NCBI GenBank assembly: GCA_001664505.1
Contig: CP011806.1
Span: forward strand, 2,580,904 to 2,644,903
DNA from: Acidobacteria bacterium Mor1
GTDB taxonomy: Bacteria; Acidobacteriota; Polarisedimenticolia; Polarisedimenticolales; Polarisedimenticolaceae
DNA length: 64,000 nucleotides
Direction of reading: 5' to 3'
Below are positions 49,846-57,772 of this stretch, piece by piece; the first letter of the stretch is position 1, and every line of letters begins with the position of its first letter. Made by a program: the position numbers and the translations under genes. The notes under the pieces were generated by a model. That model was not told where the DNA came from and made no database searches. It saw nothing but the letters and a program-made list of their open reading frames with translations.

Positions 49846-50982
49846 TCAACCGTTCAACACATCGAGAGCGCGATCGACCTCGGCGGCGTCGTTGTACAGG
49901 TGGAAGCTGAAGCGCAGCATGCCCCGCCGGTGAGCGGCGGTGATGCGGGCCTGCTTCAGGCGCTCCAGCAGGCCCGCGCTGTCCCCCTCCCGCGGGCGGA
50001 TCAGGATGATCGACGACTGGGGCGGCCGGCCCTCCCCGAGCCGCTCATAGCGTGAGGCATCCAACCCCGCGACGAAACGCTCGGCCAGCGTCCGGTCGTG
50101 GGTCTCGATCGCCTCGGCGTCCAGACCGGCGAACAGCTCCAGCGCGGCGGCCCAGGGTTTGAAGTTGAAGAAATTCGCCGTGCCGAAGATGTCGTAGCGA
50201 CGGGCGCCGGCGGCGCGAATCGCCTCGAGGGACGGGCCCTGCCCACCCGCCAGGTCGTCGGCGGTCTGGGCCGAGAGCCAGTAGGCCTGGTCGTAGCGCA
50301 GCGCTTCCAGGGTGTCCTCCCGCAGCCAGCAGAAGCCGGTGGCGTAGGGGCCGCAAAGCCATTTCCAGCCGACGCTGACCAACGCGTCCACCGGCCATTC
50401 GGCAACCCGCAGACGCCGCCCACCCAGCCCCTGGCTGACGTTGACCACCAGCCGCACACCCTTGTCCCGACAGAGCGCGCCGATCCGCGGGATATCCAGC
50501 ACCATGCCGCTGAAGGAATGGACCCAGCTCACGCTCAGTACCCGGGTGCGGGGGGTGATCGCGGCGGCGGCCTCGTCGACCGAGAGCACCGTATCCTCCG
50601 GCTCGAGAACCTTCACGTCGACACCGCGCTCCCGCCGCAACAGCCACGGCAGATGGTTCGAGGGGAAGTCGCCGGCCATCAGCAGCACCTCGTCGCCGGA
50701 TTCGAGGGGCAACCCGCCGGCCAGCAGGTGCAGGCCGTAGGACGCGCCGTTACCCAGGACGATCTGTTCGGGACTGCCGCCGATCAGCGCCGCCGCCGCC
50801 CGCTTGACCCGGCGCGGCAGTTCGCTGAATCGCTCGGTGGTCAATTCGCGGGGGTCCAGCTTCCAGCGAATCGCCTCCTCGGCCTCGGCGGCCGCCACCC
50901 GGGGAAGCGGGCCCTGATGGGAGCAGTTGAACCAGCTCTGCCCCGCGGGGAGTGCAAAGTGCTCGCGATAGGAATCGGCCAT
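49846..50982 (-). CDS. Class V aminotransferase-like PLP protein
   Basis: The 378-residue protein belongs to the class V aminotransferase group (cysteine desulfurase, isopenicillin-N epimerase and kynureninase relatives). The Schiff-base lysine is K207 (SVGWKWLCGPYATGF), with VLGNGASYGLHLL and VSWVHSFSGMVLDI as other core elements. At the position where class V enzymes have the Asp that holds the PLP pyridine nitrogen (V-D-x-x-Q), this protein reads VNVSQG (N181, Q184). That change would alter cofactor electronics. The reaction is unknown. It is convergent with the SGNH gene and divergent from the ApaH-like gene. Confidence 0.82.
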   Translation of the reverse strand: MADSYREHFALPAGQSWFNCSHQGPLPRVAAAEAEEAIRWKLDPRELTTERFSELPRRVKRAAAALIGGSPEQIVLGNGASYGLHLLAGGLPLESGDEVLLMAGDFPSNHLPWLLRRERGVDVKVLEPEDTVLSVDEAAAAITPRTRVLSVSWVHSFSGMVLDIPRIGALCRDKGVRLVVNVSQGLGGRRLRVAEWPVDALVSVGWKWLCGPYATGFCWLREDTLEALRYDQAYWLSAQTADDLAGGQGPSLEAIRAAGARRYDIFGTANFFNFKPWAAALELFAGLDAEAIETHDRTLAERFVAGLDASRYERLGEGRPPQSSIILIRPREGDSAGLLERLKQARITAAHRRGMLRFSFHLYNDAAEVDRALDVLNG

Positions 50983-51050
50983 GGCGACTAGGGTACTCCC
51001 CCGGCGCCGAAGGCCGGGGCGGTGATCTCATCTGCGCCGCCCATCCGCGG

Positions 51051-51081
51051 TTGGCAATCGCCGGCGCCGGGTCTCTATAGT
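51051..51081 (+). promoter_or_regulatory. Promoter of the ApaH-like phosphatase gene
   Basis: TTGGCA (51051-51056) and TATAGT (51076-51081) are 19 bp apart. The -10 ends nine bases before ATG 51091, with no Shine-Dalgarno, so the transcript would have little or no leader. Confidence 0.45.
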
Positions 51082-51090
51082 GGCGGCGCT

Positions 51091-51825
51091 ATGCGTTGGT
51101 TCATCGGCGACATTCATGGCTGCGCCCGGGAGTTCGACCAGCTGCTTGGGGCCATCGACTTTCAGCCCGGACGGGATGAACTCTGGTGCCTGGGCGATCT
51201 GATCAACCGCGGACCGGACTCGCTGACCGTATTGCGCCGCTGGTGCGAACTCGACGGCCGCGCGGTGCTGGGCAATCACGATATCCACGGGCTCCTGGCC
51301 CACAGCGGCCGCAAGCCGAAGCGGCTGCCGACCCTGGAAGGGCTGTTCGCCGCCGAGGACGGAGCCGCATTGCTGGACCGGCTACGGCGGCAGCCCCTGC
51401 TCGTGTTCCTGCCCTCGCCAGGGGCGGGCCCCGACGTCTGGGCGGTCCACGCCGGCGTCCACCCGGGTTGGCACGACCTGCACCAGGCAGCCGCGCGCAT
51501 CAACGGCTCCCCTGAAGCCCATGACGACGACTGGCTGCAGCATCCGGACACGGCGTTCGCCACCCAGGTGCGCTGCTGCGCCGCCGACGGAGAGCGCCAC
51601 AAGCACTTCGGCCCGCCCGAGGCCTGCCCTGTCGGGAGCGGACCCTGGGACAGCTTCTACCGGGGGGAAGCGACGGTGATCCACGGCCACTGGGGGACCC
51701 GGGGACACTATCGGACGGCGAAGACGATCGGCCTCGACTCCGGTTGCGTCTACGGCGGAGCGCTGACCGCGTGGTGTCAAGACGAGGATCGAATCGTGCA
51801 GGTGCCCGCGGACCCGGGCGCCTGA
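51091..51825 (+). CDS. ApaH/PrpE-like metallophosphoesterase
   Basis: The 244-residue protein has all the metal-binding motifs of the calcineurin-like fold: GDIHG, GDLINRGPDS, GNHDIHG, VHAGVHP and HGHWG. The GD.(I)NRGP.S signature groups it with ApaH (diadenosine tetraphosphatase), PrpE and bacterial Ser/Thr phosphatases. The substrate could be dinucleoside polyphosphates or phosphoproteins. It lies at the end of the phosphate region and is convergent with pstA. Confidence 0.85.
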   Translation: MRWFIGDIHGCAREFDQLLGAIDFQPGRDELWCLGDLINRGPDSLTVLRRWCELDGRAVLGNHDIHGLLAHSGRKPKRLPTLEGLFAAEDGAALLDRLRRQPLLVFLPSPGAGPDVWAVHAGVHPGWHDLHQAAARINGSPEAHDDDWLQHPDTAFATQVRCCAADGERHKHFGPPEACPVGSGPWDSFYRGEATVIHGHWGTRGHYRTAKTIGLDSGCVYGGALTAWCQDEDRIVQVPADPGA

Positions 51826-51844
51826 GTACGCGGCGGGCCGGCCC

Positions 51845-53485
51845 TCAGACGGCGCTGGTCGCGTACTTGTTGCGCAGGTAGTTGCGCACCCAGATCGCCA
51901 CCAGGTTCATCATCGTCACCAGCACGATCAGCAGCAGCGCGGTGGCGAAGACCAGCGGCTTGGTCGCCTCGACGTTGGGGCTCTGGAAGCCGACGTCATA
52001 GATGTGGAACCCCAGGTGCATGAACTTGCGCTCGAAGTGCACGAAAGGGAAATGCCCGTCGACGGGGAGGTCCGGTGCTAGCTTGACCATGCCGACGATC
52101 ATCAGCGGCGCCACCTCGCCGGCGGCCCGGGCCATGGCCAGGATCAACCCGGTCAGGATCCCCGGCGCGGCGGCGGGAATCACGACCCGCCAGGTGGTCT
52201 CGAACTTGGTCGCGCCCAGGGCCAACGAACCTTCGCGCACGATCCGGGGCACCGCAGCCAGCCCCTCCTCGGTCGCCACGATGACCACGGGAACGGTCAG
52301 CAGCGCCAGGGTCAGACTGGCCCAGAGGATGCCTCCGGTGCCGTAGGTCGCCGTCGGGAGCGCCTCGGGATAGAACAGGCGGTCGATACTGCCGCCGACC
52401 AGGTAGACGAAGAATCCCAGGCCGAAGACACCGAAGACGATCGAAGGCACCCCGGCCAGGTTGTTGACCGCGACGCGCACGATCCGCACCATCAAGCCCT
52501 GCTTGGCGTACTCCCTGAGGTAGAGCGCCGCCAGCACGCCGAAGGGTGCGACGGCGAACGACATCAGGAAGACCATCATCACCGTGCCGAAGATCGCCGG
52601 GAAGATGCCCCCTTCGGTGTTCGAGGCCCGCGGATCGTCGAAGATGAACTCGCGCACCCGGCTCAGGTACAGCCCGGTACGGCCCAGGGTGCCCATGTCG
52701 TTGGGCTGCACGGCGCGCACGACCTCGGCTACCGGCAACTCGACTTCGCCGCCGTCGACCGAGGTCAACACCAGGGTCTCGGCGGCCAGATCGTCGCGCA
52801 TGGCGAACAGCTGCTCGGACAACGCCTCGAACTCCTGGTCGGCGACCGTGCGCTTCGCGTCGATTTCCTGCCGGCGCCGTTCGAACTCCGCCGGCTCCAG
52901 ATCTTCGAGCTCGAGCCGGCGCAGGTCGAGGCGCAGGCGCTCGATGCGATAGTTGACGTCGCCGATCTCGCCGAGTTCGAAGGCGTGGACCTCTTCGGCC
53001 TCGTCGAGCTTCTCCCGATGCAAGTCGTCGAAGGCTTCCCAGACCGACGCCGGTCCACTGGCCAGGACTTCATCTCCCCGGCGCAGTTCCTTCATCCACC
53101 CGTAGAAGTTGCCCCACTCCAGGCGCTCGATCAGAACCGCATCTTCCGGAGCGGAACGATCGACGATATCCCGCTCGTCGACCCACACGAAGTCGATGCC
53201 CGTCAGGTCGCGGTTGCCGACCTTGAGTCGAATCCGGGTGCCGGGATCGGGATCTTCGGGGGTCGGGGGAATCTCTTCACGGTTGTGCTGTTCGCCGAGC
53301 CACAACTTTCCGTCGGTCAGTTCGACCCGGGCCAGTTCCTTCTGCCAGAAGAAGGCCCCGCCGTTGATCACCAGCACCGCGAGCAGCGCCACCACGAGCA
53401 ACAGATTGAGCGCCAGGGCGCCGCCGCACAGCGCGGTCATACCGTCGGCCAGCAGGTTGGTTCGCTTGGCGTGCGCAGCGTTCAT
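51845..53485 (-). CDS. pstA: Phosphate ABC transporter permease PstA, long form
   Basis: The 546-residue protein is about 250 residues longer than the usual PstA. After TM1 (LNLLLVVALLAVLVI) a periplasmic region of about 260 residues precedes the permease; it contains a predicted coiled coil (about 165-235, RIERLRLDLRRLELEDL). The permease domain (about 305-545) is typical: GVPSIVFGVFGLGFFVYLV, ATEEGLAAVP, EGSLALGATKFETTWRVVIP and ARAAGEVAPLMIVG. It pairs with PstC to import phosphate. It follows pstC by 16 bp. No pstB follows: the next gene is on the other strand. Confidence 0.94.
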   Translation of the reverse strand: MNAAHAKRTNLLADGMTALCGGALALNLLLVVALLAVLVINGGAFFWQKELARVELTDGKLWLGEQHNREEIPPTPEDPDPGTRIRLKVGNRDLTGIDFVWVDERDIVDRSAPEDAVLIERLEWGNFYGWMKELRRGDEVLASGPASVWEAFDDLHREKLDEAEEVHAFELGEIGDVNYRIERLRLDLRRLELEDLEPAEFERRRQEIDAKRTVADQEFEALSEQLFAMRDDLAAETLVLTSVDGGEVELPVAEVVRAVQPNDMGTLGRTGLYLSRVREFIFDDPRASNTEGGIFPAIFGTVMMVFLMSFAVAPFGVLAALYLREYAKQGLMVRIVRVAVNNLAGVPSIVFGVFGLGFFVYLVGGSIDRLFYPEALPTATYGTGGILWASLTLALLTVPVVIVATEEGLAAVPRIVREGSLALGATKFETTWRVVIPAAAPGILTGLILAMARAAGEVAPLMIVGMVKLAPDLPVDGHFPFVHFERKFMHLGFHIYDVGFQSPNVEATKPLVFATALLLIVLVTMMNLVAIWVRNYLRNKYATSAV

Positions 53486-53501
53486 TGCGGTCCTTCGCTT
53501 C

Positions 53502-55859
53502 CTAGAGCTGCGCGTAGCGCTTGCGCAACCGCTGGCGAACGAGTTCCGCCACGGTGTTGAGCAGGAAGGTGAATGCGAACAGCATCAGCGCCGCAAGGAA
53601 CAGCGTGCGGTAGAGCGTACCGCCCTGGGGCGCCTCGGGAATCTCTACGGCGATGTTGGCCGAGAGGGTGCGGAAGCCGTCGAATGCGCTCCAACCCAGG
53701 ATCGGCGTGTTGCCGGTAGCCATCAGCACGATCATCGTCTCGCCGATGGCGCGACCGAACCCGATCATGATCGCCGAGAAGATTCCGGGACTGGCGGTCG
53801 GCAACACGACCCGGGCCACCGTTTGCCAGCGGTTGGCGCCCAGGGCCAGCGAGCCGGAAACCAGGTTGTTCGGCACGTTGGAGATCGCGTCCTCGGAAAT
53901 CGAGAAGATGATCGGGATGACGGCGAAGCCCATGGCCAGGCCGACGACCAACGCGTTGCGCTGGTCGTAGCGCAGGCCGGTCGTGTTCAGCAGCCAATCC
54001 TGGTAGTTGCCGCCGAAGAAAGCCGCCTCGGCGAAATCGTTGAGCGACAGGCAGAGCCAGACGGTCAGGGCGGTGACCGCCAGATAGAGCACCAGCTCCG
54101 AACCCGCCTGGAAGCGGGCGCGGAAGCCCCGGGGCAGCGCCCGCCACAGGAGCCCGGCGAGGAAGATCGCCACGGGTAGACCGAAACCCATGAGCAGCAG
54201 GGCCGGGAGAACCTTTTCCACTCGAGGAGCCAGCCACAGACCGGCGAGGAAGCCCAGAACCACGCTGGGCAGCGCCGCCATGATCTCTACCGTCGGCTTC
54301 ACGTAGCGGCGAATGCCCGGGCTCATGAACTGAGCCGTGAACATGGCGCCGAGCACTCCCAGCGGGATCGCCAGGAACAGCGAATAGACCGTGCCCTTCA
54401 GGGTGCCGATCATGAGCGGGATCAAGCTCAGCTTCGGCTCGAAGTCGTCGGTGCCGCCGGAAGACTGCCAGGCGTAGCGCGGCTCCTCGTAGCCTTCGTA
54501 CCATACCTTGCCGAACAGCGCCTTGAAACTGATCTCCGGATGGGGATTGTCGATGCCCACCTGCGCCAGGCGGTTGCCGGTCAACAGGAAGGCCCCGTCT
54601 CCCTTCGGTGCGAAGAACAGCTGTTCCGCTCCGGCGAGGGGTGAGTTGCCGGTCCAGAGGGTCCGCTCGGAGGTGGAGTAGTGCAGGCCGAGGGTCTCGT
54701 CCTCGTCGATGGCGAGGAACGCCTTGTTGCGCATCGAAGGGGTGAACGCACGAATCGCCGCGTTGCGCGGCTCGAAGCTGCGGGTGCGGGTCAGATTGAA
54801 CTCGGCGCCCTGCTCCCGGACCGGGAACCAGATCTCGATGGATCCGTCGGCCCGGCCGACCACCAGCGACCGCCCGCCGATCAAGAGGGTCAGGGCGGTA
54901 ACCGGAGCCCCGCCTTCGATGACCTGCGGCTCCTGGGGCACACCGGCGTTGAGCTGCCACCAGGTCAGGCTGCCGTCCTCGGCGCCTGCGTAGAGGTTGC
55001 GCTGGTCGTTGTCCAGCGCCAGTTGGCTCACTCCCGAGCGGCCTGCGGCCTCATGACGTTCGAAGCTGACGGTCAGCTCGCCGCTCATGAAGTTCTCTTC
55101 TACGCTGCGGCGAACGACGGCGAGGGATCCGTCGGCTAGGATCGCCGCGACGGTCGCGTTGTCCTCGTCGAACCCGACGTCGAACGCGGTCAGGGGTTGC
55201 GCCGACGGGTCGAGCTCGAAGAGCTCCGGCTCGGGATCTTCCAGCAGGACTTCGCGCACGTCGCCGACGAAGACCGTTTTCCAGCCGATGGGCAGGGCCA
55301 GGACCCGGCCGTCACCGGTGGCCCCTGCAAGCATCTGGCGCCCGGCCACGTTGCGCAGTTTGGTCAGCAGCGCCCCATCGACGGCTCCGCCTTCCGACGG
55401 ATCGGCGTTCGTCGCGTCGGCGGCGGCGGGCTCTGCGGCACCGACCTCCTCGTCGGAGGGATCGCTGCTTCGAGGGGGAATCGAGTCCTTGAGATCCTGG
55501 GTCGAGATGACCTCGCCCGAGGCGACGTCGAGGACGGTCAGGGAAGCCGCCGGGTCGAGCATCGCGACCCGCGAGCGGTACTCATCGGCGACCACCGCCC
55601 CGGTGCCCACCCCGCGGTCGGGCAGCGACTGCTCGCCCAGGGACTCGACCGACGCGCCCTGGAACAGGGGCGTTACTTCGACGGCGATGAAAAGGAGAAT
55701 CCCGAGGATGCTGGCAATGATCGCCAGCCCACCCGCGGTGACCGACCAACGCGCAATCCGGTCGGCCATGAGGCGCCGCCGGGGCGTTGCGTTATGACGA
55801 CGCCCGGACGCCCCGCTGGGGCGTCCGGGCTGATTCGGCTGCGCCTGATTCGCTTCCAT
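53502..55859 (-). CDS. pstC: Phosphate ABC transporter permease PstC, long form with propeller-like insert
   Basis: The 785-residue protein is more than twice the length of the usual PstC. TM1 (GGLAIIASILGILLFIAVEV) is followed by about 400 residues of periplasmic sequence with WD/beta-propeller-like strands: VLDVASGEVISTQDL, NLYAGAEDGSLTWWQL, LVVGRADGSIEIWF. The permease (about 485-785) is canonical: ALPSVVLGFLAGLWLAP, VSGSLALGANRWQTVARVVLP and FGRAIGETMIVLMATGN. Long PstC/PstA pairs occur in other bacteria, so the insert is probably inherited and functional. ATG 55859 is favoured; an upstream extension runs close to pstS. Confidence 0.93.
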   Translation of the reverse strand: MEANQAQPNQPGRPSGASGRRHNATPRRRLMADRIARWSVTAGGLAIIASILGILLFIAVEVTPLFQGASVESLGEQSLPDRGVGTGAVVADEYRSRVAMLDPAASLTVLDVASGEVISTQDLKDSIPPRSSDPSDEEVGAAEPAAADATNADPSEGGAVDGALLTKLRNVAGRQMLAGATGDGRVLALPIGWKTVFVGDVREVLLEDPEPELFELDPSAQPLTAFDVGFDEDNATVAAILADGSLAVVRRSVEENFMSGELTVSFERHEAAGRSGVSQLALDNDQRNLYAGAEDGSLTWWQLNAGVPQEPQVIEGGAPVTALTLLIGGRSLVVGRADGSIEIWFPVREQGAEFNLTRTRSFEPRNAAIRAFTPSMRNKAFLAIDEDETLGLHYSTSERTLWTGNSPLAGAEQLFFAPKGDGAFLLTGNRLAQVGIDNPHPEISFKALFGKVWYEGYEEPRYAWQSSGGTDDFEPKLSLIPLMIGTLKGTVYSLFLAIPLGVLGAMFTAQFMSPGIRRYVKPTVEIMAALPSVVLGFLAGLWLAPRVEKVLPALLLMGFGLPVAIFLAGLLWRALPRGFRARFQAGSELVLYLAVTALTVWLCLSLNDFAEAAFFGGNYQDWLLNTTGLRYDQRNALVVGLAMGFAVIPIIFSISEDAISNVPNNLVSGSLALGANRWQTVARVVLPTASPGIFSAIMIGFGRAIGETMIVLMATGNTPILGWSAFDGFRTLSANIAVEIPEAPQGGTLYRTLFLAALMLFAFTFLLNTVAELVRQRLRKRYAQL

Positions 55860-55949
55860 CGAGTGGTCTTCCGGTAAGCCAGCATCATAGCCTCTCGGCC
55901 CCGCTGGATCATCAGGAAAAGCGCCCGAGGGAACCGGGCCGCATTCCAC

Positions 55950-56921
55950 CTACTGGAGCTTCGCCAGCTCCTGGGCCATCAGCTTCTGCGAGACCGGGAG
56001 GTAACCGTCGCGCACGACCACCGACTGGCCACCCTGGGACAGGACGTAGGTCAGGAACTCACGGACGAGCGGGTCCAGCGGCTCGTTGGGCTTCTTGTTG
56101 ATGTACACGTACAAGTACCGGGACAGCGGGTACTTACCGGACAGCACCGTCTCCGGATCGGTCCCGAAGTAGGGGCCGTCGGGAGTCTTGGCCAGGGCCA
56201 GCGTCTTCACACCGGAGGTCTTGTAGCCGATGCCGCTGTAGCCGATGCCGTAGGTGTCTTCGGTAATGCCCTGGACGACCGAGGCCGAACCGGGCTGCTC
56301 CTTGACGGTTTCGCGGAAGTCACCCTTGCACAGGGCCACCTTCTTGAAGAAGCCGTAGGTGCCCGAAGCGGAGTTGCGTCCGTAGAGGCTGATCGGCCGC
56401 GGGGCCCAGGCGTTGCCCAATCCGGCGTCGCCCCAGGTGTCGATCGAGTCGGCGCTGCCGCACTTACGAGTGTGGGAGAACACCGCGTCGACCTCGGCCA
56501 TGGTCATCTTGTCGATCGGGTTGTCCTTGTGGACATAGACCGCCAGGGCGTCGATGGCGACCCGGATGGCGGTCGGCTTGTAGCCGAAGGCCTTTTCGAA
56601 GTCGTCGATTTCCTTGGCCTTCATCGCCCGGGACATCGGCCCGATCTGGGCCGTTCCCTCGATCAGCGCCGGGGGCGCCGTCGTGGAGCCCTTGCCTTCG
56701 ACCTGGATCTTGACGTTGGGGTACTGCTTCTGGAACTCCTCGGCCCAGAGCGTCATCAGGTTGTTGAGCGTGTCCGATCCGACCGAGTTCAACTTGCCGG
56801 ATACGCCGCTGGTGCGGCTGTACTCGGGAATCCCCGAGTCGACCTTCACGGTCTGGGCCGCCACGGGCAGCATCGCCCAGACAACGGCAACCGCGATCAT
56901 CGCTTTCACCAACTTCGTCAT
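55950..56921 (-). CDS. pstS: Phosphate-binding protein PstS
   Basis: The 323-residue periplasmic protein has a signal peptide ending near VAAQ. NSVGSDTLNNLMTLWAEEF, GKGSTTAPPALIEGTAQIGPMSR and YGRNSASGTYGFF carry the Ser/Thr/Gly residues that bind phosphate in PstS. ATG 56921, with AGGAGA seven bases upstream, is preferred to TTG 56924. Two cysteines (KCGSADS and LCKGDF) may pair. It begins the pst operon (90 bp to pstC). Confidence 0.96.
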   Translation of the reverse strand: MTKLVKAMIAVAVVWAMLPVAAQTVKVDSGIPEYSRTSGVSGKLNSVGSDTLNNLMTLWAEEFQKQYPNVKIQVEGKGSTTAPPALIEGTAQIGPMSRAMKAKEIDDFEKAFGYKPTAIRVAIDALAVYVHKDNPIDKMTMAEVDAVFSHTRKCGSADSIDTWGDAGLGNAWAPRPISLYGRNSASGTYGFFKKVALCKGDFRETVKEQPGSASVVQGITEDTYGIGYSGIGYKTSGVKTLALAKTPDGPYFGTDPETVLSGKYPLSRYLYVYINKKPNEPLDPLVREFLTYVLSQGGQSVVVRDGYLPVSQKLMAQELAKLQ

Positions 56922-57543
56922 CAATGTCTCTCCTAATGTCTGCGCGTGAACCGAGTGCGCAGAAATGCCCCGTCAGCTATCTCAAGGCTTTCCTGTCGAG
57001 AGTGGTCGCGGCTCGTGGCGTCGGGCAACGGGCCGTGACCTGGTTCTGATCGGGTCTCACTGCTTTAGACCACTCAAAACAACCGGAGTCACATGGCCCG
57101 GGTGGTACGCCCGGTCGATGTCGTGATGCGTCCGCAACCGCAGCCACCCTACCTGTTCCAGCGAGAGCACGCCGGGGTGTTCGGCGGTTTCCGCGCTGAA
57201 GTTTTTCCCGGTCGGATGGCCACACAACGATTGGATGGGACCCGCATCAGCGGGAAGTGAGGACCATGAGAAATCGATGTAAATTCCACTGCGAAAACGG
57301 ACGAGGCAGGTGCTGCTTCGAAACCGCTGCAGCCAGCCATTCAGCGCGGCAAGCCGCTGTAAAACAACAACTTCCACGACGCTCTCCGGCGGCTCGAATC
57401 CGGCCGCAATCGCTAACACTGATTTAACAAACGTGACGTTTGGGTAAGGTAAGATGTGCTCGTTCCAATTGAATTGAGCCGCGGGCAAACCGCTCTTCTG
57501 GTGGTGGCGGTGTGCCCAGGTTCAAAGGCGGCCGGAAGGACTA
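56922..57543. other. 622-bp intergenic region between pstS and the small helical gene
   Basis: Local base composition is lower in GC than the flanking genes. I find no consensus Pho box and no strong -35/-10 pair for pstS. The region contains the 15-bp palindrome at 57428-57442. A 143-codon open frame on the minus strand (57057-57488) has weak codon bias and is not accepted as a gene. No RNA gene is recognised. Confidence 0.5.
57428..57442. promoter_or_regulatory. 15-bp palindrome upstream of the small helical gene
   Basis: CAAACGT and ACGTTTG are exact reverse complements around a single G. It lies 101 bp before ATG 57544, near TAAGAT (57450-57455), a possible -10. An operator is suggested, with no known regulator assigned. 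Confidence 0.4.
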
Positions 57544-57768
57544 ATGGCAGATCAGAAGACGATCTCTCAGGCAGCTCGAATGGATCTCCAGATCCAGTTG
57601 GACAAACTCCGGCGCGCGAGCGATCGCTGCCGGCAAGGCCTCAACGACCTGGCGAGAGGCAGGCTCTCCCAGTCGGCGTATCTGAATCTGATGCAGGAGT
57701 GCAAGACCGCCCAGCGTGACCTGGAAACGCGTCACACCAAGCACTTCGCTCTGCTGAAACAAGCCTGA
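57544..57768 (+). CDS. Small helical protein of unknown function
   Basis: The 74-residue protein has GGAAGGA just before ATG 57544 and codon use like its neighbours. It is predicted as two or three helices without membrane segments (ARMDLQIQLDKLRRASDRC, YLNLMQECKTAQRDLETRHT). No family is recognised. It ends four bases before the ppk stop on the other strand. Its place between pst and ppk suggests a link to phosphate, without proof. Confidence 0.55.
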   Translation: MADQKTISQAARMDLQIQLDKLRRASDRCRQGLNDLARGRLSQSAYLNLMQECKTAQRDLETRHTKHFALLKQA

Positions 57769-57772
57769 AGCG

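Noticed and set aside
57057-57488. 143-codon minus-strand frame in the pstS-ppk1 intergenic region
   Set aside because: GC at third codon positions is far below the neighbours, no ribosome site is clear, and the palindrome lies inside it. Not accepted without homologues.
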